Shown one piece after another: positions 1 through 20,686 of a stretch of 64,000 nucleotides of DNA. The notes beneath the pieces are model-generated. The model made no database searches. It was not told the origin of the DNA and worked only from the letters and a program-made list of their open reading frames with translations. A program made the translations under genes and the position numbers. This stretch comes from Rhabdophis nuchalis (lineage: Eukaryota; Chordata; Lepidosauria; Squamata; Natricidae): positions 73,861,619 through 73,925,618 of the forward strand of contig CM077648.1 of the NCBI GenBank assembly GCA_039707465.1. The letters run 5' to 3'. Within the stretch, counting starts at the first letter, position 1. Each line of letters opens with the position of its first letter.

Positions 1-3000
1 TGAACAAAAAGCTACATAGAGGAAATCAGCTGTTTATAATTTATCTGTCAGATTAATTTGTTTTTAACAGTTGTATTATTTAGCTGTCACAGTTTAATTT
101 TTTTTAATTAAAATGGTTAAACAATGTAACAAAATGATCTGGCCGATACATAATCCTCTGTGCACTTTTTAAAATGTTGATCTGAAGAAACATTCCTACT
201 AATGTTTACTTTTTACAAAATTAGGTATCTATATAATCCTGTAATATGATTCTAAAATGATCAACCTGCAATTTGGAGGTTTTCAAACAAATTCTTGTTG
301 TTTTCATTTTTTATTTTTATGCTGAAATAGATTCGATGTTTGTAAATTGTGTATGTATAGTTAAACCACCATTTTTGCTTGCTGTGGGATCTAGCAAAAT
401 CTACATCACAAATTTTAACACATTACAGCTGAAGGAAGAGGAGCACCTCGCCAGAAAAGAAATGTAACTTCGTGGAAAGAGGCTTGTCCGGCAGTTTGCT
501 TCTTGTGATCGAACAGAGCTGTAAAGGATTCATGGATAAATTGAACAGGAATAGATCTGAATAAAGCAAATCTGCATATATGGTAACCAGTAGCTCTCTT
601 ACTTTTTATGTTGCTTAGCTGTTTTTATTTGAAGGAACCTGTGTGATTTAAAACATATAGCTTTTTGCAACTATTACTGGTTATATATATATTTGACAAT
701 TAAAATGTGCAGGCAATTGGAAAAAAAAAGTCAAGTAAATGCTTGTTTTTATAGTAGTTGGTTCTTGTTTAAATGTTCCAGATAATGTCTGTAAAGCGCA
801 CCAATTTGATTATAATAGATGTAGTGTTGTAATAAACTGTTTGATGGGGCTGATGTGTAAATCTGTTCGAGTTATTTGATGTTTACACCTCAGGGAGCGT
901 CTTGTGTTCAGCAATATTTAATGGTGTTAAATGTCTCTAACAAAATGCATATTTTTTACAAATGCATCAATTTATTGTATTTGATGAACTTTATGATGGA
1001 ACTAGAATAGAAATCACATTATTAGTTTATAGCCAGTTTTACATAGATGGTTTTTGAACATGCCTAAAGGTGTACCAAAAAATAAGTGTTTCTGATCCTT
1101 GTAGATTGAAATTCCAATGGAGAAGATTTAGGCTTAAGTTGAATTAAAGTGTACAAAAGACTTCTGTTGTAACATACGGAACTAAATACCCCATATTTAC
1201 TTACAAAATGTTAGAAAAAAAAACATTGGGCATTTTCAGATGATGGTCATTCTTTATTTTTTTGTTATGTCCTATTTCCAAATACTCGTGATAGTGTATA
1301 CACAGACATACACAGTAGGTACAAAAGAGTTCCCTAGAAACAACATGAAAAATAAAAATCCCAGAAGTTTCTTTAAACAGTAAAATGTAGTTTATCCTAT
1401 TGAGCAGATGTAAATCTGATGTACTCCAGATTCAGTAGATTTATTGTCATGCTCAGCAATGTTGTTTGTTGATAAAAACAGACTTCTCAGATTATTACTT
1501 GCACCTGCCTAATTTCTTCTTTCAAAGCTGTTTTAAATGTTTACTATTTCCCCAAATTTACTGCAATTGGTTTCTGAATTAATGAAAATCATTATTAATA
1601 TTTAATCAATATCTTAATAAATTGGATTATAAATTTGCTGAGATATGAAATTAAGTACACAATATATATTCTGCAATTATAACTTCATAAAAACCATGAT
1701 CAGTCTTGGGTTTTTTAATTAATATAATTGTGTAATAATAGTTTTAAATAGTATCCTTGACACGTCTACAGTTTTTAAGATAAGTGAAGCATACATAGTA
1801 AATATATATGTGTGTTTCAGTTATATACATAATAAGGTATTATCTGGATCTTTGTTTCAGTTTATCCAGGAGTAAAACCCTTTGAAAGTGGAATTACATT
1901 TAAGTAAATATACATACTAGTATGTATCCACTCGTTATTAGCTGCACATGGAAACACTCAAATTACTATACTGGTTCTGTACATAATCCTGCTCAGAGTA
2001 GAAATAAAATATCTGTCGGTTATCCAATATGACTTACTTTACACTGTTATAATTATGTCAGTTTATCAAGTGCTTAGCTCAGTCAGTGCAACTTAACCTA
2101 CTGTATAGATTTGTCTGTTTCAAATTAATTTTTAGTTGTTAATAACTGGAGTGGTATGAATATGTTAATGTTCACTGAAAATATTTTTATAATGGCTGCC
2201 TTTATCATTTTTGTACATTGGACATTCTTATGATTCATTCTGGGTTTGTTTTCTTGATCTAACACATTTTTATGTGAAATTGGCTTCTGTTAAGCATATT
2301 ATTATGATCAGTTTACCTAATTAGTATGTGGAAATATTAATATTACTTTTGATTTAGCCTCTAATTTCATTATGTGTGCGTGCGTGTGTGTATATATGTA
2401 TAAATAGGTAGTTCAGAAGTAAAAATTGAAGTAAAATATTGAGATGTTTGGGTCCGTATACTCTTTTTTATTTAAAATTTATACCTAAGGTTTTGAAGTG
2501 TTTCCTTTGTGCAGAGCTGAATAGTATATAATCAGAAAATGGGAAATTGCTCACATACTTGGAATGGCTTGTTTATGTAGGGAGGTTGTCATAGACCTAA
2601 GAATTCCAGTGCAGTAATGCATCTTTAATTAGCTAGAATGCACACAAAGAATCTGGACTAAAAACTGGAAAAACCAAAAGCTGAAGAAACAGCCAGGTAA
2701 GTTAGATATGCATCATGGATAAATTTTATTTGGAAAATTTTAATTATCCAAGAACCAAAATGAAATAATTTAAAATCATAACTCACTTTAGTGTAACTTT
2801 TTACAGTTAAAAAGTAGTGTTATTACTGTATATAGATTATTTTATGTTTTCTTCTCAAGATTTCCATTGCTGGCAGTGGATTTGCCAAAAATCAAAGTAT
2901 GAATGGTTTTTAAAAAATAACTTTTTATATATGTAGTGTGAAAGTTTCTGATGTGGTAGTAAATTGTGGGTAAAAATTATTTTCCAATCTGAATTATTAA

Positions 3001-6000
3001 TTTCAATTAACATTTAAAGAATTCCAAAGATATTAAAACAAATGAAGGCATTCCAGTTGTGATATGTCTGTGAGCAAACTCAGGATATATTGTGAATACT
3101 CACTAGACAGTAACAAAAATCTGGATATTTTCTAGGCTTCTATTGAAATTTGTTTGGATTTCTGTATTTATTCTGTTTCTGACAGGAAAATGTATCCAAG
3201 TAGGTACTTGATGTTCTGTATATAGATATTCGTAGATTAAAAAGAGGTATTTTGTTTTTATCAATATAAATTAAAAGCAAAACACAGAACTAAATTAATT
3301 AATTAATGTCCTTAGGTATGTCAGCATCTGCCTGTAATGTCACTGTCACATTTCTCAATGTGCATGGTTGCAGCAGGTGGTACTCCTAGAACTAATTTGA
3401 ACTTAAGCCAGAACAGAGAATTTGTTAATTGGATAGATTTTCTCTCAATGTATTGAGTTAACAATACATATAGCTGGATAACTTTGTTTTTAGAATAAAT
3501 TTTCAAATTGCATACTAAGCAGATATGCACTCTTTTGTTGTCATATTTAAAATCTTGCCCATTAGCTATCATGTGCCTGTCCAACAGTCTGATTGCAAAT
3601 ATTGCAGTGGGAATGCAATGCATGTTACTTATGTTTAGATTTCTTAATTAGTGTTAGAGTGAAAATCCTGGTTAGTTTTGAGATTGTGTGTGCTTGACTG
3701 CTTTTGATTAATCCTGGATTATTTTGTCAAATATGAACTGCAGGTTTTAAATGTATATAATGACTTTAGTTTTAAGAACTCTTTTGTAAATACAATATTG
3801 GATAGCAGTTAGATTCTCACTCCAGTTTACTACTAATTTTTATATGTAGGGTCTTATTCACATTGTTTACTTGTTTGATGTAAGATTTCACAGCCTTAAA
3901 ATGCAGCTTTTAATGTAAAAGCATTAAACATACTCTGTAAAATGTGCAACTGTTTGTCAATCTTAAAAATCTGAGAAATAGGGAAAATTGTGTCAATGAA
4001 AATAACATTTTCATCTGAGCAAGAAAGAATAGTAGGAATTTATTTAACAACCAGATAATGAATCTGAGAACAAGGTATTTTAAAAAGCACATTAGAAATA
4101 TTTTATATAAGAAACTTTGATATTCCTTATGTATGTGTACATACTATGCCACCTGCAAACATACACATGCTTATGCAAACTATTAATACATTTTAATTTC
4201 CATCAAATATTGCTTTCTCTCTTTGCAGTTGTAAATTATTAGTTTAAATAAAAATAATGCCACAGTATCCATATTACAAATGTAGATTATTTCAAGCTTT
4301 TGGAGTAGAGTCTTTTAAATCAAAAGCCACTTTTGAGAAGACATTCTCTGGAATAGCATATGGGACTGCAGCAGGGCAAAATGAAAGAATGTTGTAAGAC
4401 CATATTATATAAGCAGTAGCATTTCTGTTTTCATACATTTCTAGTCCAACTCTGCTGAGATCCAAAAATGCAACAAACATGAAACTCTGCCACACTTTGG
4501 ATTTAGAAGCAAAATAGTGCTTCAGATCATGCAGGCACACAAATGTAATGCTTATCTGCAACACCTTAAATAAGTATTTTTCTGAACTCACACACCTGCA
4601 TCATGGCATTGGGAAAGGAGCATACCTACTTTGAAGCGATACAAACTGATGATATGTTTGCCCCTTATATACTCTGATTACTTGAATTTGAAGTGCTGCA
4701 GAGCCCTGCTTTCTCCATGGAGAATGGCATCTTTTTCTACATTGTATTAAACTTTGGGTATTAGACAATTTTACAATTTTCTTCCAACTCTGAGACAATT
4801 TATCATTGGAGTTATTGAGAATCTTGTTAGGCAAAATTTTTAGAAGCTTCCACAAAATGTCGAATTAATCAGCATTTAGAGTAGGATGTTCTATATAAAG
4901 GGGTGAGGAGATGAAAGCTAATTGCCTTATTGGCAGGTTATTGGGAAGAGGCTACTGATGGTGGAAAGAGCCAAAATAGGCAAGTACCCCTTTGAAGAAC
5001 TTCCTTTATGCTATTTATTCTCACATGACACATCAGGTGCACACTTGAAGCAGAGGAGGGAATGTTTTTCAATTGGATTCCTAGAATAATTTATAATTGC
5101 TTTTCTGGAAAGTGAAATTAAATGCCAAGCAGTTGTGATTCTTTGAATTTACTTGTAAATACATTGCCTTAAAAGTGGGGAGATTTAACTTTCATTTTAT
5201 ACTTCAGTGCCTGTGGAGCTAACCACTTCTTCTTTAGATACTTTTACATGGCTGGGGTTGGGATTTATTATGTCATAGTTTGCACAAATGTTTACATGAA
5301 AGTAAAAGCACTGTACACTAAGATTTTTAATTGATTGGTATCTATAACCAACCCAGGTTCTTTTGACTTTCTAATACCTGGCAGCTCAAGAACATCTTGA
5401 ATGTGTTGAATTTTTGGAACTTAAATGGCTTCACAAGGTAAGAGGGAATAATGTCATGCCATATGAAATTTTATAAACCAAGTCTCTGCCTCTAGAAATG
5501 GCTTTTAAAATTTCATTTCACTTCTATTTGATCATTTGGTGATTTTAATTACCTTTATTTCTAGTCTTTAGGTGACTGTTAAGAACTTGGTATTGAACCA
5601 TCTGTTGGTTTTTTAAACTGCAAAAGAAGTAATTCCTTTTATGGGGGAAAATAAAACACATTTTAATGAAAGCTTCAGTCTATGTTGTCTTTTTTCATGG
5701 AACTATGAAAGTTTTTTTGAAGTTAAATGTAAGCTGTTCTTTCTGAAAAAAAGGAAAGTAACAAGCTGAACAAAATATTTTATAAAAAATAAAATAGAAA
5801 AGGTAATGTTTATCATTTTTATGTCAATTGTTGCTATGTAAACACACAATGATTTATTACTGTTCTCTGTACATATATTCATGTAAACAAATGTAAGCAC
5901 AATGTAATTGGTGCTTTGAAGGCCCAAATCTTTAATATTTCTGCTTTGATCCTAGTCTATAATGTACACTTGTATAATGAAATAATCAATTTACAGTATT

Positions 6001-6400
6001 TCCAGTTCTGAAGTTGATCAGATATCCTTGGGGATCTATTTTGTTCTCTTCTTTTCATACTTGATTATTTTAACTTCCTTCTCAGTATAAAATTTCTCTT
6101 AAATCTGTCTCTACATTTCCCATCAATTATACTTTGATCCATTTATTTTTCCCACAGATTTTATCATTGCCCATAAAAATATTTTCAGTCTGCTAGTTCT
6201 TAATTTCCAGGTACTATCCTGTTTTCTCCTGAAGAAAGAAGATGAACTACATTCCAGATGAACACTTACGAGATTTAAATTAAATGACAGAATGGCAAAA
6301 GATTCAGATATTATTATTAAATGCAGAACCACGAACATGTTTCAGTGGGACTTTAAACTTGTCCCTGTAACTTGTGATGTTTAAAGGTAACAACAGTTAA
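1..6400 (+). other. AT-rich, repeat-poor region; possible long 3' UTR/flank of an upstream plus-strand gene
   Basis: No convincing coding exon is visible. The stretch lacks the LINE, SINE and fold-back elements that crowd the rest of the window, which is unusual over 6 kb and suggests constraint. Near the left end a polypyrimidine/AG acceptor-like junction (about 429) precedes a less AT-rich segment, and several AATAAA signals follow (for example near 560 and 830). That pattern fits a terminal exon with a long 3' UTR. In vertebrates CPSF6 lies upstream of YEATS4 in the same orientation, so its 3' UTR is the leading guess, but I cannot confirm this from sequence alone. Short ORFs here (60-100 codons) have no recognisable content. 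Confidence 0.35.
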
Positions 6401-6434
6401 CAATTAAGACAAGCTGAAGCTCATATACATAGAA

Positions 6435-6548
6435 CAGAGATGTCAAACCTGGCCCGCAGGTGGATGTGTCACGTGCTGGACACCCCCACCCCCGTTTTAG
6501 CGAAGGGGAAGTGGGTGATATGTCATGTGACGACATGAATTTGACACC
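6435..6548. mobile_element. Short hAT-type MITE
   Basis: The left end CAGAGATGTCAAAC and right end TTTGACACC are inverted relatives of the hAT-type ends seen at 46,187 and 46,720. A 7-bp direct repeat CATAGAA flanks both sides. It is about 114 bp and non-coding. The right terminus has lost the final bases of the usual CAG/CTG end. Confidence 0.6.
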
Positions 6549-6802
6549 CATAGAAGGTTAGATGTCAAAAAAATTCAACTTGTGTTTTAAAATAATAAGG
6601 TATTTTGGAAAATGGAGCTAAATAGCTTTGTTATTAAGATATCACTAATATTAAGAATTCCATATAACAATCCTAACATTAATGTTTTCTATTTGTTGGA
6701 TATCAATCATTTTAAACTAGCATAGTGTTATAAAAGCACTAGTGCAACATTCTTGGGAGAGAAGTAGATTTGTGAAATTGGCTCCAACAACAGTATACAG
6801 TT

Positions 6803-7005
6803 TATGAACTCAGTCTTGATTCTTGGGAACAGCCTGGACAGGTTCTGCAGTTTTATTGGGAAGACTTCAGAAGTGGTTTGCCACTGCCTCCTCCCTATGG
6901 CTGAGAGAATGACTAGCCCAAAGCAACCCGGATTTGTGCCTAAGGTAGAGCTAGAACTTATGGTTTCCCAGTTTCTAGATTGATCCCTTCCTTAACCGCT
7001 ACAAC
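6803..7005 (-). mobile_element. tRNA-derived SINE (Sauria/Squam-like)
   Basis: Read on the minus strand, this has a tRNA-like head with a degenerate A box (AGCGGTTAAGG) and B box (AAGTTCTAGCTCT). A body containing GGCAGTGGCAAACCACTTC follows, then a tail resembling Bov-B-tailed squamate SINEs. It lies just upstream of the YEATS4 promoter. The family name is recalled, not computed. Confidence 0.55.
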
Positions 7006-7238
7006 AAACAAATTAGTTCTTTGAGGTCTTTCAATTCTAGCTTTATAAAAGGCATACTGAATAAAATGCATTAAATGAACGTAATAGGAAGTATACGCAG
7101 AGCCTAAGGTGGATCTTATTGATGGTTTTCATATATAAAATTTATTCGATTACAACAACAGTATTGCAAGTGCTTTAAGTGTAACATTTTGAGGAAAGGA
7201 GCTTGGTATATAGATTATGAAACGGCATTCCAATAGAC

Positions 7239-7374
7239 CAGTGTTTCTCAACCTTGGCCGCTTGAAGCTGTCCGGACTTCAACTCCCAGAATTCCCCAGC
7301 CAGCGAATGCTGGCTGGGGAATTCTGGGAGTTGAAGTCCGGACAGCTTCAAGCGGCCAAGGTTGAGAAACACTG
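7239..7374. mobile_element. Palindromic (fold-back) hAT-type MITE, copy 1
   Basis: The 136-bp element is almost one perfect inverted repeat. It starts CAGTGTTTCTCAACCTTGG and ends with the reverse complement, with a centre near 7,306. Flanking 8-mers CAATAGAC and AAATAGAC (7,231-7,238 and 7,375-7,382) are a target-site duplication differing at one base, the length expected for hAT transposition. It would form a long hairpin. It lies about 450 bp upstream of the YEATS4 start codon. Confidence 0.9.
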
Positions 7375-7821
7375 AAATAGACGTTTCTGATAGTATGCTA
7401 ACCTGGATTACAGAAAGTTCCGAGGAGCATCTCAACAGCGACCAGTCGCTCAGAATTGCATTTATAAGCTTGCATTTGCCTTCCAACATATAGCTCTTCG
7501 CAGCCAGCACAACCGCCACTTTGCCTCCGGATCGCCAAACTAAAGCGGCGGGAGGTCACGTGACACAACCAACAACACCCGCCGCCGCCGCTGCTTTCTG
7601 CTGGGCATGAATGGGAAAGGCGCCTCCAATGGGCGTTTACGTTGTTCTCACCCGGAAGCTATTGTATTGAGGGGGTCGCGGGATTTTCTCCCAGAGGCGC
7701 GGAAGCCGGGTGGCGGAGAGAAGGTTCCGCTGGTCTCGCGGCCGGTGGGCGGGGGCAGATGAGGCCGGCCTTGCCCTGGCTGCGCTAGAGCGGCGCGAGG
7801 AGCCTTCCCTTCCGGTGCAAT

Positions 7822-17251
<9,430 letters not shown>

Positions 17252-17820
17252 TATCTATTCACTACTTTAAGAGACTTCGGATGAAACCTATTTTGATCAT
17301 GGAACCAATAACACATTTCCTTTTCTGGGAAGAATTGCATATAGGCATTCTGGAGATTTTTTAATTTTTTTATTATTATTATTATTTTTGTGGAGAAAAG
17401 GAAAAAATTCAATATGTGACATTTCACTAAGTATTTTTTTTAGAAAATAAGCAATATTTTCATGGTTTTAAGTTGCAGTTGTTTTCACTTATTTTTAAAA
17501 CTGACTAAAGAAAAAGAGAACATATTGCTGTTACAACTTGTTCATGTTCTGATGCATTGAGTATATGAAATCTTCCTATGATGTTGTTATTAAGTGGGTA
17601 CTCAAAATTCTACTTATTTACATAAAGAAATAAAACTGTATTATAGGCAGCTAAACCAAATCTTCCATTATTTTGTTTCCAGATCTCTCAGAAACTTGAG
17701 TTAGAACTGTACAAACTAATATCAATGGTAGGTTTACCCTTACAGAGGACAAAACCGATCATGACTCTTATTTGGAAACTGTTGTCTGTTGTTCTAGAGT
17801 TCCAGTAATAAAAGTAATAA
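17252..17820 (+). other. YEATS4: YEATS4 3' UTR with polyadenylation signals
   Basis: This is AT-rich non-coding sequence after the stop. AATAAA occurs at 17,629-17,634 and again at 17,807-17,812. Either could end the transcript; which one is used cannot be decided without RNA data. Confidence 0.7.
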
Positions 17821-17899
17821 CTGAAAACTTGTATATTTTCTTTAATATTAAAATATGATAAAGTATATAATTTTATATAAACAGGAAGGCAGTTTAAAA

Positions 17900-18299
17900 A
17901 AAAAAGGTTCATGAACATCAACTAGCAGCACAACCAAAAATCTCTGATCTCAAACTACATTGATCATACCATTCCTTCGATTGGGAAGGAACAAAAATCA
18001 TTGGCCATGCCAGCACCCACCATACACGTGAATTTATTGAAGCCTGGTGTTCTACCAAAGGAGCAACTAACAAGCATATTGAGATCCAACATATGAATAT
18101 GTAAGAAATTAGACCTTTCAAACAACCAAACAACAAGTGAACCAATCAGCTACTCAGAATTTAAATATAGCACCAAACGAACAACCATTCATATAACCAA
18201 CTGACTAAACTAGCACACAAGACATTTATAAGCTAAGGATAATAGGACAAGAAAATCCTGATGATGTTACCAAGTCTGGTAACAAAACATTCAGAAAAG
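17900..18299 (+). pseudogene. Penelope-like element remnant, GIY-YIG endonuclease C-terminus
   Basis: The plus-strand frame at about 17,965-18,100 reads FDWEGTKIIGHASTHHTREF then IEAW and NKHIEI. This is the pattern of the C-terminal endonuclease region of Penelope-like retroelements. It is followed by a non-coding tail with GATGTTACCAAGTCTGGTAA and an AACATTCAGAAAAG-type terminus, as Penelope-like elements often have. Stop codons interrupt it, so it is dead. It lies next to the YEATS4 3' end and 1.6 kb upstream of the hammerhead dimer. Confidence 0.55.
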
Positions 18300-18300
18300 A

Positions 18301-19066
18301 CCATATTTTTTGGAGTATAAGATGCATTTCCCACCCACCCCGTTAAGAGGGTGAAAATTTGGGTGTCTTATACACCGAATGTAGACCTGCCCACCCGCTG
18401 GCCCCCACCCTTCAGCCTCCGCATGTCACATTTTAGACCTGTTCCAGGCTGCAGAGATTGCCACAGACCCATCGCCCCCTCCGTGGCTCTTTTTGGCCTC
18501 TGCACCTCACATTTCCAGTCTCTGAATGCTCTGTTTGAGACCTGTTCAAGGCTTCTGGGGTCGCCAGAGCACGTTGCCATCGATCACCACCTCTGCGCAT
18601 CACGTTTTAGGCCTCTGCATGTCGTGTTTTCTGGTGGCGATTGACGGTAATTTGCTTTGGTGATCCCCATAGCCTTGAAATGGCAACCCGGAACAGCTGC
18701 TGTCTTGTCTGACCGGTTCTACGCTTCGCCTGCTGTTCACTGGAGCTCCCTGTGATGATCAGCTGGGTTTTTGAAGCTGTATTAGCCTCAACATGTGTGT
18801 ATGTTCACAACCAGCGAACCTGCTGCTAAAGTTCACCACTGGGAACAGCTGATAGTGGGTATTCCGAGGGGCCAATCCACCCACTAATCAACTGCTCTGC
18901 TAAATCAGGCTAATGTGCTGAAGCTGACTAGGCTGTTTGCTAAGGATGCCAGTCAGATGTATACCGATGGATGCTGGTAGGCAGAGGCAATTTTTTTTTT
19001 CTTATTTAACTCCAAAACTAAGGTGTGTCTTATACTCCAGAGTGTTCTGTACTCTGAAAAATACAG
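18301..19066 (+). mobile_element. CCGTATTTTT-ended DNA transposon, copy 2
   Basis: The ends CCATATTTTTTGGAGTATAA and GTACTCTGAAAAATACAG are inverted and related to copy 1. The interior is GC-rich and non-coding, without the minisatellite. Confidence 0.7.
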
Positions 19067-19280
19067 TAAATTGAAACAAGCTTGGAGAGCAAACCACTGC
19101 ACAAAAGCATATAATTTTATACAATTCCTTTTGATGGTAATAAGTGAGCTTGTTGCAAAGTTGAATTTTCTCTGTTAACAATTTATTGTCTATGTCCATT
19201 CACAAAGTGCTGCAGTTCACTAATTTACAGGAAAGTTTAAAAAATAATGAAACCCAGTAAAACTTAAATCATATTTACAC

Positions 19281-19300
19281 ACACACACACACACACACAG
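19281..19300. repeat. (AC)n microsatellite
   Basis: Short uninterrupted AC repeat in otherwise unremarkable sequence. I see nothing else assignable in 19,070-19,640. Confidence 0.9.
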
Positions 19301-19699
19301 TTACTTTAAAAAATAAAAATGTGAAGATAATGTTTTGCCTGGCTAACGACAGGGTCTTTTGTAAGTGAAGAACTAAGGTCTTCAAGACCTTTGTTCACTT
19401 ACTAAGAACAAAGGATTACATTTCTTTGCTTGGGAATGATTTAGGAAATGGTTTTCCTAGGTAGGCCCCTGAAAATAAAGTGAAGCATCTCCAGAAAGTT
19501 ATGTTTGCCCGGTTCATAACTGGGAAAGAAGCCTAAATAGCCCAAGGCTTGAAGGTAATCAGAAATGCCAGAAGTTTAAAATGTGCAGGTGGTTATCACA
19601 GGTGGTTATTAAAGAAGGGGAGGGGAAGAAGGAGTATTAGGTATGTTCACCATCTTGAGTTATTCATAAAATACATTATATATATATAATACATTATAT

Positions 19700-19804
19700 A
19701 TATATGTAATGTAAAACCTGCTTGATGATGACAAGTGAGATCTTGTCGAAACGTTGCAATAACATCTCCATGCTATATACACGGGAAAATCCCCAAAGCC
19801 AGCC
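19700..19804 (+). mobile_element. Possible Penelope-like 3' tail
   Basis: GATGATGACAAGTGAGATCT followed by TTGTCGAAACGTTGC resembles the terminal signature seen at 18,260-18,299 (GATGATGTTACC, then AACATTC). It abuts the inverted arm of the hammerhead element. Assignment is by local similarity only. Confidence 0.35.
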
Positions 19805-19929
19805 ATATATATATAGGGAGGAGACATACTGTTTCCCTTACTGCTCATCGGCTCATCGCTAGAGACCATCCAAACAACATTGTATAATATTTTAGATATG
19901 TGTGTTAGTTTTATGAGCTGATCAATAAA
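19805..19929 (-). repeat. Inverted arm of the hammerhead element
   Basis: This segment is the reverse complement of about 20,086-20,217 in the first tandem unit, with an internal gap of about 18 bases. It places an inverted partial copy immediately before the head-to-tail units, a layout repeated at 40,083-40,164. Confidence 0.8.
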
Positions 19930-20021
19930 GCTGATGTAATAGGGGAACTGGTTTGGCTTAAGTGTGAGGTTCCTCACCTTGCATGCAACATAGCCCAGGT
20001 TCGAATCCCAGTAAGGGGTAT

Positions 20022-20068
20022 GGCCAGCTGATGAGAGCTAATAAGCTCGAAATAGATCTATCCTGGTC
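20022..20068 (+). ncRNA. Type I hammerhead ribozyme, copy A
   Basis: The core CTGATGA (20,028-20,034) and GAAA (20,049-20,052) are intact. Stem II is GAGCT/AGCTC with loop AATA. Stem III is a mini-hairpin in the palindrome ATAGATCTAT (20,052-20,061). The predicted cleavage is after C20,062 of the AUC triplet. Stem I pairs GGCCAG (20,022-20,027) with CTGGTC (20,063-20,068), including one G-U. All invariant core bases are present. The two-nucleotide stem III loop suggests the RNA may cleave best as a dimer. Confidence 0.85.
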
Positions 20069-20368
20069 TCTTCTAATTTAATTTATTGATCAGCTCATAA
20101 AACTAACACACATATCTAAAATATTATACAACGTAATTCTTGGCTTGCTGTTTGGATGGTCTCTAGCGATGAGCCGATGAGCAGTAAGGGAAACAGTATG
20201 TCTCCTCCCTTTAATTGGGGCCTAATAATAACAGGTTGTTGTGAAACAATTACCTATACTAATATACCCTGTCTAAGCTGATGTAATAGGGGAACTGGTT
20301 TGGCTTAAGTGTGAGGTTCCTCGCCTTGTATGCAACATAGCCCAGGTTCGAATCCCAGTAAGGGGTAT

Positions 20369-20415
20369 GGCCAGCTGATGAGAGCTAATAAGCTCGAAAT
20401 AGATCTATCCTGGTC
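20369..20415 (+). ncRNA. Type I hammerhead ribozyme, copy B
   Basis: It is identical over all 47 nt to copy A, exactly 347 nt downstream. A transcript through both units could release a unit-length RNA between the two cleavage sites (after 20,062 and 20,409). Confidence 0.85.
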
Positions 20416-20597
20416 TCTTCTAATTTAATTTATTGATCAGCTCATAAAACTAACACACATATCTAAAATATTATACAACGTAATTCTTGGCTTGCTGTTT
20501 GGATGGTCTCTAGCGATGAGCCGATGAGCAGTAAGGGAAACAGTATGTCTCCTCCCTTTAATTGGGGCCTAATAATAACAGGTTGTTGTGAAACAAT

Positions 20598-20600
<3 letters not shown>

Positions 20601-20680
<80 letters not shown>
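20601..20680. repeat. (AT)n microsatellite truncating the second hammerhead unit
   Basis: Forty AT units begin at the point where unit 2 should continue as CCTATACTAATATACCC. Confidence 0.97.

Positions 20681-20686
<6 letters not shown>

Larger units (their letters stand above)
19930..20600 (+). mobile_element. Tandem dimer of a tRNA-promoter/hammerhead (retrozyme-like) element, 347-bp period
   Basis: Unit 1 is 19,930-20,276 and unit 2 is 20,277-20,600, cut short by (AT)n. They differ at only about two positions. Each unit has an A box TGGCTTAAGTG (19,954 and 20,301) and a consensus B box GGTTCGAATCC (19,998 and 20,345) 44 nt apart, as in tRNA genes. A 47-nt hammerhead ribozyme (20,022 and 20,369) and about 200 bp of non-coding tail follow. 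No protein is encoded. Near-identity suggests recent duplication or insertion as a dimer. Retrozymes and the terminal repeats of Penelope-like elements are the known genetic contexts of such ribozymes; which applies here is inference. Confidence 0.8.

Noticed and set aside
1..7500. A lysozyme (LYZ) gene, which lies between CPSF6 and YEATS4 in mammals
   Set aside because: No exon with the lysozyme cysteine or active-site pattern is visible on either strand in this interval.
19947..20020. Possible functional tRNA gene (A and B boxes)
   Set aside because: The boxes are well spaced, but the flanks do not form an acceptor stem or a clear anticodon arm, and the block is repeated as part of a mobile element.
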